From Limnohabitans sp. 2KL-51 (GTDB lineage Bacteria > Pseudomonadota > Gammaproteobacteria > Burkholderiales > Burkholderiaceae_C): a stretch of DNA of 64,000 bases. This document shows positions 8,659 through 18,551 of this stretch, piece after piece. Numbering within the stretch: the first letter of the stretch is position 1; the number at the start of each line of letters is the position of its first letter. The notes beneath the pieces were generated by a model. That model was not told where the DNA came from. It did no database searches and worked only from the letters and a program-made list of their open reading frames with translations. The DNA lies in the NCBI RefSeq assembly GCF_003063645.1, contig NZ_NESJ01000005.1, positions 1-64,000 of the forward strand, given 5' to 3'. The position numbers and the translations under genes are program-made.

Positions 8659-9387
8659 TCAAACCAGACCCAGCAAAAGCGCTAACAGACCTTGCGGGTC
8701 ACTGACCATGGGATCATGACCGGTGTGCATCTCCAACACTTGTGCGCCTGGCAGCCAAGATCCATCCCAGAATTTAGGGTCCACCATGCGCAGGCGGCTG
8801 ACATCGATGGTGCCCAAAGGCGGCGAGGTGCAGTTGATGAAGGTGCGCGGTACGCTGGCGACGCGCTGCGGATCAAAGTCGAGCACTTGTGTGTAAGGGC
8901 CGCCCGGGTGTGGGGTTTGACGTCTTTGTACCCAGGCATGGTCGGCATCGCTCAAGCCAAAAACCGAAGGGTCGGGCGCGGGGAAGGCGTGCAAGGGATG
9001 GCCTTGCGCAGCAGTGATGCGGGCGTTCCGGGTGGTGCTAGCGTGGGTGCTGCTCCAGCTTTCGCCGGGTTTGGGCAGTACTGCATCCAGATACACAAGT
9101 TGGCGTAAGCGCTCGGGTCTGCGGTCGGCCATGGCGGTACCCAGCATGCCAGCGTACGAATGCACCACCAGAACCACCTCGTCCATTTCTTCGGCGTCCA
9201 TGGCGGCCATCACGTCCGTGATGTGCGTTTCCAGATCGATGCTGGGGTGGAGCAGATGGGCGCGTTCACCCACCCCGGTCAAGGTGACGGCATGGGCGCG
9301 GTGCCCGGCACCCATCAAGCCTGGCAGGACCCGCTGCCAACACCATGCGCCGTGCCAAGCCCCGTGAACCAGCAAGAAGTTGGCCAT
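8659..9387 (-). CDS. Alpha/beta hydrolase, methylesterase/hydroxynitrile lyase-like
   Basis: 242 aa from ATG 9387. The oxyanion-side motif LLVHGAWHGAWCW and nucleophile motif VHSYAG (Ser77) match the small alpha/beta hydrolases related to plant methylesterases and bacterial EstC. A likely catalytic His lies in EMHTGHDPM. The start overlaps the CaiB-family gene stop by one base (TGATG), so the two are translationally coupled and probably share a pathway; the ester substrate is unknown. Confidence 0.88.
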   Translation of the reverse strand: MANFLLVHGAWHGAWCWQRVLPGLMGAGHRAHAVTLTGVGERAHLLHPSIDLETHITDVMAAMDAEEMDEVVLVVHSYAGMLGTAMADRRPERLRQLVYLDAVLPKPGESWSSTHASTTRNARITAAQGHPLHAFPAPDPSVFGLSDADHAWVQRRQTPHPGGPYTQVLDFDPQRVASVPRTFINCTSPPLGTIDVSRLRMVDPKFWDGSWLPGAQVLEMHTGHDPMVSDPQGLLALLLGLV

Positions 9388-10631
9388 CAAATCACCCCTT
9401 TGTCACGCAGAAGGCCCAGTTTTTCAGCATTCCAGCCGAGTACTTCGGACAAAACTTCGGCAGTGTGCTGGCCCAGCATGGGAGGTGGTAAGTCCTGGCG
9501 AACAGGGGTGCGACTCATCTTGATAGGGCTGGCCACCAGTTTCAGGTCAGGTTTGATGGGGTGTTGCCAATCCTGCACCATGCCGCGGGCCTGGATTTGT
9601 GGGTCCACAAAGACCTCGCTCAGGGTGTTGATCGCCCCACAAGGCACCTTGGCGGCTTCGAGGGCTGCCAGCCAGTCGGCCTTGGTGCGGGTTTTCAGGA
9701 TGCCCTCCAGCAGGGGCACCAGCGTGTCACGGTGGCGAACCCGGTCAGCGTTCAGCGCGTAGCGTGCGTCTTGCACCAGTTCGGGGCAACCCGCTACGGT
9801 GCAGAACTTGGCAAACTGCCCGTCGTTGCCCACTGCCAAAATCAGGTGGTCGCGGCTGCCGGGCGCTGAGCCGGTCGGGGCCATGACTTCGAACACTTGG
9901 TAGGGCACGATGTTTTGGTGCGCGTTGCCAGCGCGACCCGGCACTTTGCCACTGACGAGGTAGTTGGATCCCAAATTGGCCAGCATGGCCACCTGGGTGT
10001 CGAGCAAGGCCATGTCCACTTGCTGGCCTTGGCCGGTGCGTTCGACATGGCGCAGTGCCGCCAAGATGGCTACGGTGGCGTACATGCCGGTGAACAGGTC
10101 GGCGACAGCCACGCCCACTTTTTGCGGGCCTCCGCCCAAGTCGTCCCGTTCGCCGGTCACGCTCATCAGGCCGCCGATGCCCTGAACAGCGTAGTCGTAA
10201 CCTGCCCGCTCGCGGTAAGGGCCGGTCTGGCCAAAGCCGGTTACGCTGCAATACACCAGTTTGGGGCTCAAGGCGCTCAGGCTGGCGTAGTCCAAGCCGT
10301 AACGGGCCATGTCGCCGACCTTGAAATTTTCAACAAAGACGTCGCAATGCTTGACCAATTCCCGGATCAGGGCTTGACCCTCTGCTTGGGCGATGTCGCA
10401 GGTCACCGACCGCTTGTTGCGGTTGGCCCCCAAGTAATAGGCGGCCTCGGCGGTGTCTTGGCCTTGGGCATTTTTCAAAAAGGGTGGCCCCCAGGTGCGG
10501 GTGTCGTCGCCAGTGCCGGGGCGCTCGATCTTGATGACATCGGCCCCCAGGTCGGCCAAAGTCTGGGTACACCAAGGGCCCGCCAGAACGCGGGAGAGGT
10601 CGAGAACGCGGATGCCGTCAAGTGAATTCAT
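9387..10631 (-). CDS. CaiB/BaiF family CoA transferase (class III)
   Basis: 414 aa from ATG 10631 (MNSLDGIRVLDLSRVLAGP); two upstream in-frame ATGs are possible. The family hallmarks are the N-terminal GIRVLDLSRVLAGPW, LGADVIKIERPGTGDDTR, and the ADLFTGMYA segment that carries the catalytic Asp in formyl-CoA transferase. Members move CoA between carboxylic acids. It is coupled to the hydrolase gene downstream. The acid substrate is not evident. Confidence 0.93.
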   Translation of the reverse strand: MNSLDGIRVLDLSRVLAGPWCTQTLADLGADVIKIERPGTGDDTRTWGPPFLKNAQGQDTAEAAYYLGANRNKRSVTCDIAQAEGQALIRELVKHCDVFVENFKVGDMARYGLDYASLSALSPKLVYCSVTGFGQTGPYRERAGYDYAVQGIGGLMSVTGERDDLGGGPQKVGVAVADLFTGMYATVAILAALRHVERTGQGQQVDMALLDTQVAMLANLGSNYLVSGKVPGRAGNAHQNIVPYQVFEVMAPTGSAPGSRDHLILAVGNDGQFAKFCTVAGCPELVQDARYALNADRVRHRDTLVPLLEGILKTRTKADWLAALEAAKVPCGAINTLSEVFVDPQIQARGMVQDWQHPIKPDLKLVASPIKMSRTPVRQDLPPPMLGQHTAEVLSEVLGWNAEKLGLLRDKGVI

Positions 10632-10684
10632 GGGACACATTGTCGCCAAAACCCAATGCGGCTGCTGATCAGGATAATCACCCC

Positions 10685-11233
10685 ATGCGAATTCATTCCT
10701 CGGCCCTGATGGCCTGCCTCTTAGGGGCCCTGACTTTGAGCGCTTGCAGCCCTGAACAAAACTGGCGGGACGTGACTTTTGAGGGCAGTGCGCTCAAAGT
10801 TCAATTGCCCTGCAAACCTGACCGAACCACCCGCAGCGTGCCCTTGGGCGGCTTGCCTGTCGACTTGCAAGTCGTGGGCTGCGAAAGCGGCACTGCCATG
10901 GTGGCGGTGATGAGCGCTGCCTTGCCTGCCGGGTCCGACGCCAGCGCGGTGATGGCCGCCTGGCAAAAAGTCACCCTGGACAATGCCCGCGTGACACAAC
11001 CCTTGGCGGCCGGGCGGCAGCAGGCTTGGCATCGCCCTGGCCAGTTGCCCTTGGCGACTTCTTTGCGGGTACAAGCCCCGGGCCTGCGCGCCAATGGCGA
11101 GCCGGTGAACATGGACGCTGTGTGGGGAGCGGTGGCTGAAGGAGAGCGGGTGAGGCTGGTCCATGCCGTTATTTATGACCGCAAAATCGCCGTGGAATTG
11201 TCCATGACCTTGTTTGAAAGTATCCAACCATGA
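10685..11233 (+). CDS. Predicted lipoprotein of unknown function
   Basis: 182 aa from ATG 10685. The signal peptide ends in lipobox LSAC (Cys21), so the product is probably a lipid-anchored envelope protein. No recognised domain; the body reads as a beta-rich small domain (VTFEGSALKVQLPCKPD, DLQVVGCESG). It overlaps the MFS transporter start by 4 bases (ATGA), implying coupled expression. Confidence 0.8.
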   Translation: MRIHSSALMACLLGALTLSACSPEQNWRDVTFEGSALKVQLPCKPDRTTRSVPLGGLPVDLQVVGCESGTAMVAVMSAALPAGSDASAVMAAWQKVTLDNARVTQPLAAGRQQAWHRPGQLPLATSLRVQAPGLRANGEPVNMDAVWGAVAEGERVRLVHAVIYDRKIAVELSMTLFESIQP

Positions 11234-12525
11234 GCGTCACCATCGTGAGCAGCAACACATTGACGCATCCCGACCACTTGCCGCGCCGCATGGCGGTGGT
11301 GGTGTTTCTGGCCTTTGCGCTGGCCTATTTTTTCTCTGCCCTGGTTCGGGCCATCACCGCCACCCTGTCGCCCACCTTGACCAGCGAATTCAGCCTGAGT
11401 GCGCAAGACCTCGGCCTGCTGGCAGGAGGGTACTTTTTGGGCTTTTCGCTCACCCAACTGCCTTTAGGGCGCTGGCTGGACCAGCACGGACCCAAAAAAG
11501 TCATCCTGGCTTTTTTGAGCTTTGCGGTGCTGGGTTGCCTGGCTTTCTCGTGGGCCGACAGTTTTCATGGCTTGCTGGCTGCGCGCGTGTTGTGTGGCAT
11601 GGGCGTGAGTGCTTGTTTGATGGCCCCACTCACAGGTTACCGGCGGTGGTTTGACGCCAGCACCCAGTTGCGCACCAACTCGTGGATGCTGATGACGGGG
11701 TCTTTGGGCATGCTGGCGGCCACCTTGCCTGTGCAGTGGCTCATGCCCATCTGGGGCTGGCGCGCCCTGTTTGTGATGCTGGGCGTGATGATCGCCATCG
11801 CCATGTTGTTGATCGCCTTGTTGGTGCCGGTATGGCAAAAGTCCACGCCCACGGTAGCCACATTGCAAACGCCACTCGACGACGACGGCAGTTACCGCGA
11901 AATCTGGCGCAGCGCTTATTTTTGGCGCATGACACCGATTGGCTTCTTTACCTACGGCGGCATGGTGGCCATTCAGACCCTGTGGGCGGGCCCTTGGATG
12001 ACGCAGGTGGCGGGTTGGACGGCGTCTGAGGCGGCATCGGGCTTGTTCCTGATTAACCTGGCTATGCTGGTGACCTTTTGGTTGTGGGGCCTCATCACGC
12101 CGGGACTGGCACGCCGGGGCATCCCGGTCGAGCGCCTGATCGCCTGGGGATTGCCATTGAGTTTTGGGGTCATCGCGGCCCTGGTTGGGATTGGCCCTGC
12201 CATAGGCGACGCCGCGGCCGTGGGCGTGGCGCTGTTTTGCGTCAGCAGCACCTTCGTGTCGCTGGCCCAGCCGGCAGTTGGCATGGCTTTTCCATCGCAC
12301 TTGGCGGGGCGCGCTTTGTCGGCTTACAACCTGGTGATTTTTGCGGGCATTTTTGTGGTGCAGTGGGGCATAGGCTTGCTGGTCGATGCCGGGCGCGGCC
12401 TGGGCCTGGCCAATGCCCAGGCCTACCAGGTGGCACTGGCCTGTTTCGGCGTTGCATCGGTGGCTTCTTGGGCGTTCTTCGTGCTGAAAACCCCGCGCAG
12501 AGTCGATAATCAGACCCCACCATGA
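11230..12525 (+). CDS. Major facilitator superfamily transporter
   Basis: 431 aa with about 12 hydrophobic segments. The MFS loop motif appears as GRWLDQHGPKKV between helices 2 and 3. Substrate and direction cannot be told. It overlaps both the lipoprotein gene upstream and the PTS EIIA gene downstream by 4 bases each, so all may be co-transcribed into the PTS genes. Confidence 0.9.
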   Translation: MSVTIVSSNTLTHPDHLPRRMAVVVFLAFALAYFFSALVRAITATLSPTLTSEFSLSAQDLGLLAGGYFLGFSLTQLPLGRWLDQHGPKKVILAFLSFAVLGCLAFSWADSFHGLLAARVLCGMGVSACLMAPLTGYRRWFDASTQLRTNSWMLMTGSLGMLAATLPVQWLMPIWGWRALFVMLGVMIAIAMLLIALLVPVWQKSTPTVATLQTPLDDDGSYREIWRSAYFWRMTPIGFFTYGGMVAIQTLWAGPWMTQVAGWTASEAASGLFLINLAMLVTFWLWGLITPGLARRGIPVERLIAWGLPLSFGVIAALVGIGPAIGDAAAVGVALFCVSSTFVSLAQPAVGMAFPSHLAGRALSAYNLVIFAGIFVVQWGIGLLVDAGRGLGLANAQAYQVALACFGVASVASWAFFVLKTPRRVDNQTPP

Positions 12526-12965
12526 TCGGCATCCTCATCATCGCCCATGCTCCGCTGGCCACCGCCTTGCGCGAGTGCGCCCTGCACGTCTTTCCCGATT
12601 GCGCCAATGGCGTGCTGGCGCTGGACGTGTTGCCCAACGACACACCCGAAGACAGCCTGACCCGCGCGCGCGAGGCCATGGCCGCGCTGGACACGCCAGA
12701 TGTGTTGCTGCTCAGTGACGTGTTTGGTGCCACGCCCTGCAATGTGGCCCAGCAGCTGGGCGATGGGCTGCACACGCGTCTGGTAGCCGGGGCCAATTTG
12801 CCCATGCTGCTGCGCAGCGTGTGCTATCGACACGAAAGCCTGGATGCGCTGGCCGCACGCGCCCACGCAGGCGGCACCCAGGGCGTGATGCCCGTGGGCA
12901 GCACCGCACCCCAAAACCAAACCGGACAGAGACATGCCCCAAGCCAACGTGACCATCAGCAATAA
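12522..12965 (+). CDS. PTS EIIA component, mannose family (regulatory)
   Basis: 147 aa. The N-terminus MIGILIIAHAPLA puts the phosphorylatable His at residue 9, and DVFGATPCN is the second family motif. It is a free-standing EIIA of the mannose (EIIA-Man) type, followed by HPr (overlapping by 32 bases) and EI, with no EIIB or EIIC nearby. In beta- and alphaproteobacteria such truncated PTS phosphorelays regulate metabolism rather than import sugar. Its C-terminal tail is polar and unusual (GTQGVMPVGSTAPQNQ). Confidence 0.92.
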   Translation: MIGILIIAHAPLATALRECALHVFPDCANGVLALDVLPNDTPEDSLTRAREAMAALDTPDVLLLSDVFGATPCNVAQQLGDGLHTRLVAGANLPMLLRSVCYRHESLDALAARAHAGGTQGVMPVGSTAPQNQTGQRHAPSQRDHQQ

Positions 12966-13203
12966 ACTGGGCTTGCATGCCCGCGCATCGGCCAAGTTGA
13001 CCAAACTGGCGGGCAGCTTTCCTTGCGATGTCTGGATGAGCAAGGGTGAGCGGCGCATCAATGGCAAAAGCATCATGGGCGTGATGATGTTGGCCGCCGG
13101 TCTGGGCAGTGAGGTGATGGTTGAGACCCTGGGCGAGCGAGAAGAAGAAGCCTTGACGGCGCTGTTGGCCCTGATCGACGACAAGTTTGGCGAAGGCGAA
13201 TAA
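12934..13203 (+). CDS. ptsH: Phosphocarrier protein HPr
   Basis: 89 aa. His15 in KLGLHARAS receives phosphate from EI; Ser46 in NGKSIMGVMML is the site used by HPr kinase where present. The gene starts inside the EIIA coding sequence and ends three bases before ptsI, a tightly coupled trio. Confidence 0.97.
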   Translation: MPQANVTISNKLGLHARASAKLTKLAGSFPCDVWMSKGERRINGKSIMGVMMLAAGLGSEVMVETLGEREEEALTALLALIDDKFGEGE

Positions 13204-13206
13204 GCC

Positions 13207-14955
13207 ATGACCTTCAGCATCCATGGCCTGGCAGTGGCGCGCGGCATCGCCATCGGGCGTGCCGTTTTGGTGGCCTCCAGCCGGGCCGATGTGGCCCACT
13301 ACTTTGTGAAGCCCGACCAGGTCAACGCCGAAATCCAACGTTTGCGCGTGGCCCGCGATGCGGTGGTTGACGAGCTGCAGCGCCTCCAAAAAGACATGCC
13401 CAAGGACGCGCCGCACGAGCTAGATGCCCTGCTGGATGTGCACTTGATGCTGCTGCAAGACGAAGAGCTGACCTCTGGCGTGGTGCAATGGATCAAAACC
13501 CGCCTGTACAACGCCGAGTGGGCACTGACCAGTCAGCTCGACATCATCGTGCGTCAGTTCGAGGAAATGGAAGACCCTTACCTGCGCGAACGCAAGGCCG
13601 ACATGGAGCAAGTGGGCGAGCGGGTGCTGCACTGCCTCAAGGGCACAGGGCCCATGGTGGCGCAAACCAAGCGACCCCAGCGGCCCCAGCAAGAGCTGCA
13701 ACTGGGCGACACCGATGTGCCCCTGGTGCTCGTGGCGCACGACCTGTCGCCCGCCGATATGCTCCAGTTCAAACAAAGTGTTTTCACTGGCTTTGTGACC
13801 GATGTCGGCGGCAAGACCTCGCACACGGCCATCGTGGCGCGCAGCCTGGATATTCCGGCGGTGGTGGGTGCACGCACCGCCAGCCAGTTGGTCAAACAAG
13901 ACGATTGGGTGATCATCGACGGTGATGCGGGCGTGGTCATCGTGGACCCTTCACCCATCATCTTGGCCGATTACGGTTTCAAGCAGCGGCAGGGCGATCT
14001 GGAGCGTGAGCGCCTGGCGCGCTTGCGCCATACCCCGTCCGTCACGCTCGATGGTCAAAAAATCGAGCTGTTGGCCAACATCGAAATGCCTGAAGACACC
14101 GTGGCTGCAATCACGGCGGGCGCGGTTGGTGTGGGGCTGTTCCGCAGTGAATTTTTGTTCATGGGCCGCCAGGGCCATTTGCCTAACGAAGAGGCGCAAT
14201 ACCAAGCCTACCGCCGTGCGGTGGAAGGCATGAATGGCTTGCCAGTGACCATCCGCACGGTGGACGTGGGGGCCGACAAACCGCTGGACGACACCCGTCA
14301 TGAAGCTTCTCACCTGAACCCTGCGCTGGGCTTGCGCGCCATTCGTTGGTGCTTGGCCGACCCGGCCATGTTCTTGACCCAATTGCGTGCTATTTTGCGT
14401 GCTGCAGCGCATGGTCAAGTCAACTTGCTCGTCCCCATGTTGGCGCATGGCAGCGAGATCCGTCAAACGCTGGCCCTGATCGCGCAAGCCCGCCACGAAC
14501 TGGACCGCCGCGGCGAAGCCCATGGTCCGGTGCGATTGGGCGCGATGATCGAAATCCCGGCGGCGGCTTTGTCTTTGCGCTTGTTTCTCAAACACTTTGA
14601 CTTTTTGTCCATCGGCACCAATGACCTCATTCAGTACACCTTGGCCATTGACCGCGCTGACGAGTCTGTTGCGCATTTGTACGATCCCATGCATCCGGCC
14701 GTGTTGCACCTGATCGCTGACACCATTGCCGAAAGCCATCGGCAGGGCAAAAGCGTTTCAGTGTGCGGTGAGATGGCGGGCGATGTGGCCATGACCCGGT
14801 TGTTGCTGGGCTTGGGCTTGCGCAGCTTCTCCATGCATCCTTCGCAAATTCTGTCGGTCAAGCAACAGGTGTTGCGCTCGGATTGCGCCAAGCTGGCGCT
14901 ATGGGCTGAGCAGGTTTTGGACAGCGATGACCCGGCGAGTTACATGGCCCGCTGA
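13207..14955 (+). CDS. ptsI: Phosphoenolpyruvate-protein phosphotransferase, EI
   Basis: 582 aa, normal for EI. The active-site His (about residue 206) is in GGKTSHTAIVARS. The PEP-binding barrel motifs GLFRSEFLFMGR, VPMLAH and the DLIQYTLAIDR and SVCGEMAGD segments are intact. It phosphorylates HPr from PEP. No GAF domain is present, so this is not the PtsP nitrogen-PTS form. Confidence 0.97.
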   Translation: MTFSIHGLAVARGIAIGRAVLVASSRADVAHYFVKPDQVNAEIQRLRVARDAVVDELQRLQKDMPKDAPHELDALLDVHLMLLQDEELTSGVVQWIKTRLYNAEWALTSQLDIIVRQFEEMEDPYLRERKADMEQVGERVLHCLKGTGPMVAQTKRPQRPQQELQLGDTDVPLVLVAHDLSPADMLQFKQSVFTGFVTDVGGKTSHTAIVARSLDIPAVVGARTASQLVKQDDWVIIDGDAGVVIVDPSPIILADYGFKQRQGDLERERLARLRHTPSVTLDGQKIELLANIEMPEDTVAAITAGAVGVGLFRSEFLFMGRQGHLPNEEAQYQAYRRAVEGMNGLPVTIRTVDVGADKPLDDTRHEASHLNPALGLRAIRWCLADPAMFLTQLRAILRAAAHGQVNLLVPMLAHGSEIRQTLALIAQARHELDRRGEAHGPVRLGAMIEIPAAALSLRLFLKHFDFLSIGTNDLIQYTLAIDRADESVAHLYDPMHPAVLHLIADTIAESHRQGKSVSVCGEMAGDVAMTRLLLGLGLRSFSMHPSQILSVKQQVLRSDCAKLALWAEQVLDSDDPASYMAR

Positions 14956-14966
14956 AAACAGCGGGC
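14947..14966 (+). other. 8-bp stem-loop overlapping the ptsI stop codon
   Basis: GCCCGCTG (14947-14954) and CAGCGGGC (14959-14966) flank an AAAA loop. No T-run follows, so it may stabilise the mRNA 3' end rather than terminate alone. Confidence 0.5.
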
Positions 14967-15003
14967 ACAGGCGTGACTCAAACACATTGAGGCGTGCCTG
15001 AAC

Positions 15004-15876
15004 TCAAGCCTTGTTGAGTTTGTCCTGGGTGCGGGTGTCGAAATCGCTGGCGTCGTGGCGTTCGTGCAGTTGTGACTCTGGGGTGCCCATCACGCGGTTC
15101 ACCATGCGCCCACGTTGTACGGCTGGGCGTTGCGCGAGCTCATTGGCCCAGCGCTGAACATGGGTGTATTCCTGCACCTGCAAGAACTCACCCGCGCCGT
15201 AAAGCAGACCTTTGGCCAGGGCGCCGTACCAGGGCCAGATGGCGATGTCGGCGATGGTGTAGTCGTCGCCCGCGATGAAACGGTGCTCGGCCAGGCGGCG
15301 GTCGAGCACATCCATCTCGCGTTTGACCTCCATGGCAAAGCGGTCTATGGCGTATTCGATCTTGACCGGCGCATAGGCGTAAAAATGGCCAAAACCACCG
15401 CCCAAATAAGGCGCGCTGCCCATTTGCCAAAACAGCCATGACATGCACTCGGCGCGTTTAGCCGGATCGGTGGGCACCAAGACGCCGAACTTTTCGGCCA
15501 AGTACAGCAAAATGGCCCCTGACTCGAACACCCGCACGGATTGCTCACCGCTGCAGTCCAACAGCGCAGGAATTTTGGAGTTGGGGTTCACGCTCACAAA
15601 TCCGCTGCTGAACTGTTGGCCCTCTTGAATGCGGATCAGCCAAGCGTCGTATTCAGCACCTGCGTGCCCCAGGCCCAGCAACTCTTCGAGCATGACCGTC
15701 ACCTTCACGCCGTTGGGCGTGCCCAGCGAGTACAACTGAAGCGGGTGTTTGCCGCGCGGCAGGTCTTGTTCGTGCGTCGCACCAGAGATAGGGCGGTTGA
15801 TATTGGCAAAGCGCCCGCCGTTGGCTTTGTTCCAAGTCCACACGGAGGGAGGGGTGTAAGTGCTGGCGTCGGTCAT
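15004..15876 (-). CDS. yghU: Glutathione S-transferase / disulfide-bond reductase YghU
   Basis: 290 aa from ATG 15876. It closely follows E. coli YghU: WTWNKANGGRFANINRPISG, GKHPLQLYSLGTPNGVKV, NPNSKIPAL, and the C-terminal QLHERHDASDF. These nu-class GSTs bind two glutathiones and reduce organic disulfides and hydroperoxides. It is convergent with ptsI and ends upstream of lipA in the same direction. Confidence 0.94.
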   Translation of the reverse strand: MTDASTYTPPSVWTWNKANGGRFANINRPISGATHEQDLPRGKHPLQLYSLGTPNGVKVTVMLEELLGLGHAGAEYDAWLIRIQEGQQFSSGFVSVNPNSKIPALLDCSGEQSVRVFESGAILLYLAEKFGVLVPTDPAKRAECMSWLFWQMGSAPYLGGGFGHFYAYAPVKIEYAIDRFAMEVKREMDVLDRRLAEHRFIAGDDYTIADIAIWPWYGALAKGLLYGAGEFLQVQEYTHVQRWANELAQRPAVQRGRMVNRVMGTPESQLHERHDASDFDTRTQDKLNKA

Positions 15877-15917
15877 GGTGTTGAAGGTCCAAGTGCGGTT
15901 GATCAAAAAATGGGGCT

Positions 15918-16928
15918 TCAGGCCTTCTCGGCCAAGCTCATTTGCGCCGAGTGGGCTTGTTGGTCTGCGTGGTAACTGCTGCGCACCATCGCACCCACAG
16001 CCGCGTGCGAAAAGCCCATTTCGTAGGCCTTGGTTTCGAACATTTTGAAGGTGTCGGGGTGCACATAGCGGCGCACTGGCAGGTGGCTGTTGCTGGGGGC
16101 CAGGTATTGGCCAATGGTCAGCATTTCGATGTTGTGCGCGCGCATGTCGCGCATGACGTCCAGAATTTCTTCGTCGGTCTCGCCCAGGCCGACCATCAGG
16201 CCGCTTTTGGTAGGCACATTTGGAAGCAACGCCTTGAATTTTTTCAGCAGGTTCAGCGAGAACTGGTAGTCCGAGCCGGGGCGTGCTTCTTTGTACAGGC
16301 GCGGCACGGTTTCCATGTTGTGGTTCATCACGTCAGGCGGCGCGGCTTTCAAAATCTCTAGGGCGCGGTCGTCGCGCCCCCGGAAGTCGGGCACCAGCAC
16401 CTCGATTTGGGTTTGTGGTGACAACTCGCGGGTCTTGCGGATGCATTCCACAAAGTGGCCCGCACCGCCGTCGCGCAGGTCATCGCGGTCCACGCTGGTG
16501 ATCACCACGTATTTCAGTTTGAGCTGCGCAATGGTCTTGGCCAGGTTGTCGGGCTCGTTCACGTCCAGCGGATCGGGTCGGCCATGGCCCACATCGCAAA
16601 AAGGGCAGCGGCGTGTGCACTTGTCGCCCATGATCATGAAGGTGGCCGTGCCCTTGCCAAAGCATTCGCCGATGTTGGGGCAGCTGGCTTCTTCGCATAC
16701 GGTGACCAGTTTGTTGGCGCGCAGCACGTCCTTGATTTCGTAAAAGCGGGTGGTGGGCGAGCCCGCTTTGACGCGGATCCATTCGGGCTTTTTCAGCACT
16801 TCGGCCTGTTCCACTTTGACCGGAATGCGCGAGAGTTTGGCCGCCGCTTTTTGCTTGGCCATGGGGTCGTAGTTTTCAAGGGTTTGGACTTCGCGGACCA
16901 CGGGGCGTTCGGTGGGGGTGTTGCTCAT
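15918..16928 (-). CDS. lipA: Lipoyl synthase
   Basis: 336 aa radical-SAM enzyme. The SAM cluster motif is CTRRCPFC (Cys104, 108, 111) and the auxiliary cluster cysteines are Cys78, 83 and 89 in [12 protein letters not shown]. It inserts two sulfurs into octanoyl groups on lipoyl domains. It is downstream of lipB in the same direction with a 73-base gap. Confidence 0.98.
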   Translation of the reverse strand: MSNTPTERPVVREVQTLENYDPMAKQKAAAKLSRIPVKVEQAEVLKKPEWIRVKAGSPTTRFYEIKDVLRANKLVTVCEEASCPNIGECFGKGTATFMIMGDKCTRRCPFCDVGHGRPDPLDVNEPDNLAKTIAQLKLKYVVITSVDRDDLRDGGAGHFVECIRKTRELSPQTQIEVLVPDFRGRDDRALEILKAAPPDVMNHNMETVPRLYKEARPGSDYQFSLNLLKKFKALLPNVPTKSGLMVGLGETDEEILDVMRDMRAHNIEMLTIGQYLAPSNSHLPVRRYVHPDTFKMFETKAYEMGFSHAAVGAMVRSSYHADQQAHSAQMSLAEKA

Positions 16929-17001
16929 GGCTTTCTTTCGGTCGCCGCTAGGCGGCGTTGTGGCCTGTCGGTGTGAATGGGTTAGGGGGCTCGGGGTGGC
17001 T

Positions 17002-17664
17002 TCAAAGGCGTGCGGCCAGTTCGGCGGCCAGCACCTGTGCGGCCTCTTGCCAGGTGGTCTCTACCCCGATTGTAAAAAGGTCCACGGTTTTTAACCCGAC
17101 ATAACCACAGGGATTGATCCGCTCAAAGGGTTGAAGGTCCATGGCCACGTTCAGGGCCGCGCCGTGGTAAGTGCAATGGCGGCTAACCTTGATGCCTAAA
17201 GCGCTGATCTTGCCCAGGCCCTTGAACGGGTCGCTGGCCAAGGACGGGCCCACCAGTGCCGCATGGCTGTAAGGGTCGTTTAGGTTCACGTAAATACCCG
17301 GTGCGCCCGCCACGCGGTGGCCGGTAACGCCAAAGTGGGCCAAGGTGCGGATGATCGATTCCTCGAGCTTGAAAACGTATTCCTTGACGTAGTAACCGGC
17401 GCGCTGCAGATTGACCAAGGGATAGGCCATGACCTGGCCGGGGCCATGAAAAGTGATTTGCCCGCCCCGATTGGTCTGCACCACCGGAATGTCGCCAGGC
17501 ATCAACAGGTGTGAGGCCTGTCCCGCCAGCCCCTGCGTGAACACCGGGGGGTGCTCGCAAATCCAGAGTTCGTTGGGCGTGTCGGCGCTGCGCTCTGCGG
17601 TGAAGGCCTGCATGGCCGCGTAGGTGGGCAAGTAGTCCACCCGCCCGAGCAGTCGGATGTCCAT
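17002..17664 (-). CDS. lipB: Octanoyl-[acyl-carrier-protein]:protein octanoyltransferase
   Basis: 220 aa. Motifs [31 protein letters not shown] (catalytic Lys and Cys region) and FERINPCGY identify LipB, which moves octanoate from ACP to lipoyl domains, the step before LipA. The ybeD-like gene ends two bases upstream, giving the common ybeD-lipB-lipA order. Confidence 0.98.
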   Translation of the reverse strand: MDIRLLGRVDYLPTYAAMQAFTAERSADTPNELWICEHPPVFTQGLAGQASHLLMPGDIPVVQTNRGGQITFHGPGQVMAYPLVNLQRAGYYVKEYVFKLEESIIRTLAHFGVTGHRVAGAPGIYVNLNDPYSHAALVGPSLASDPFKGLGKISALGIKVSRHCTYHGAALNVAMDLQPFERINPCGYVGLKTVDLFTIGVETTWQEAAQVLAAELAARL

Positions 17665-17666
17665 GT

Positions 17667-17966
17667 TCAGAGGACGATTTTGACCATCGGGTGCGAGGTC
17701 AGTGCGCGGTAGAGGTCGTCGAGTTGTTCGCGGCTGGTGGCCGTGATGTTGAGCGTCACGCCCAAATAGTTGCCGCCCTTGCTGGGGCGCAACTCAATGG
17801 AGCGGGCGTCGAAGCCGGGGTCAAACTGCAGGGCGACTTGGCACATGGCTTCGGCAAAGCCGTCCACCATCGCACCCATGACCTTGATCGGAAAGACCGA
17901 TGGGTACTCGATCAGGGTGTCTTTGCGCGGGTCTTTGCCGTTGGGCGGGGTGGTGGAGGCGCTCAT
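17667..17966 (-). CDS. YbeD-like protein (DUF493 family)
   Basis: 99 aa. The [11 protein letters not shown] start, the alternating strands and [25 protein letters not shown] fit the DUF493/YbeD fold, an ACT-like small protein commonly encoded just before lipB. Its exact role in lipoate metabolism is not established. Confidence 0.88.
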   Translation of the reverse strand: MSASTTPPNGKDPRKDTLIEYPSVFPIKVMGAMVDGFAEAMCQVALQFDPGFDARSIELRPSKGGNYLGVTLNITATSREQLDDLYRALTSHPMVKIVL

Positions 17967-17991
17967 GGAAAATGTCGTTCGGTTCGCCAGA

Positions 17992-18438
17992 TTAACGCCA
18001 CACCAGCACGGCCAAAACCGCCAACCAGCCCAAGGCGAAATTGGTCAGCACCATGGGGTGAATTTGCCCCAAAGCCTTGCCAGCCGCAGGCCAGTCGGAC
18101 ACCGACACGGCAGCTTTCAGGCGCCGAAACGGGGCAAACCAAATGTGCGCAAAGATCAGGCACATCAAGACACCCAGCCCCGACATGGCGTGCCAACCTC
18201 GGGGGGCAAGTTTCATGTCGGTCATGGACAGCATCCAGAAGCCCGACGCCAAAATCAGAGCGACCGACACCCAGACCATGTTGAAAAAGCGCGACAAAAC
18301 GCCCGCCATCAGGGTCAAGCGTTCAGGCGGTGCCATTTGGGCAATGACCACAGGGCGCAGCGCCAATATGACCAAAGCCATGCCACCCATCCAAACGATA
18401 GCGGCGGCAAGGTGGAAAAATTTAAGCCATTCGTACAT
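17992..18438 (-). CDS. CopD-like integral membrane protein
   Basis: 148 aa with four predicted membrane helices; HLAAAIVWMGGMALV near the start and HAMSGLGVLMCLIFAH are typical of the CopD/YddG-like haem or copper-related membrane proteins. It lies between the lipB group and the divergent atp operon. The function is not certain; it may bind haem through the intramembrane histidines. Confidence 0.75.
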   Translation of the reverse strand: MYEWLKFFHLAAAIVWMGGMALVILALRPVVIAQMAPPERLTLMAGVLSRFFNMVWVSVALILASGFWMLSMTDMKLAPRGWHAMSGLGVLMCLIFAHIWFAPFRRLKAAVSVSDWPAAGKALGQIHPMVLTNFALGWLAVLAVLVWR

Positions 18439-18551
18439 GAAAACCGCCTGATTTCGCGTGGATAAAAGAAATTCTCAGCCAACGCGATACGCCATTGTGT
18501 CCTCAGGGACTGAGCTTGGCTTTTGAAAGGTGAAAAAATTGATGTAAAAAA

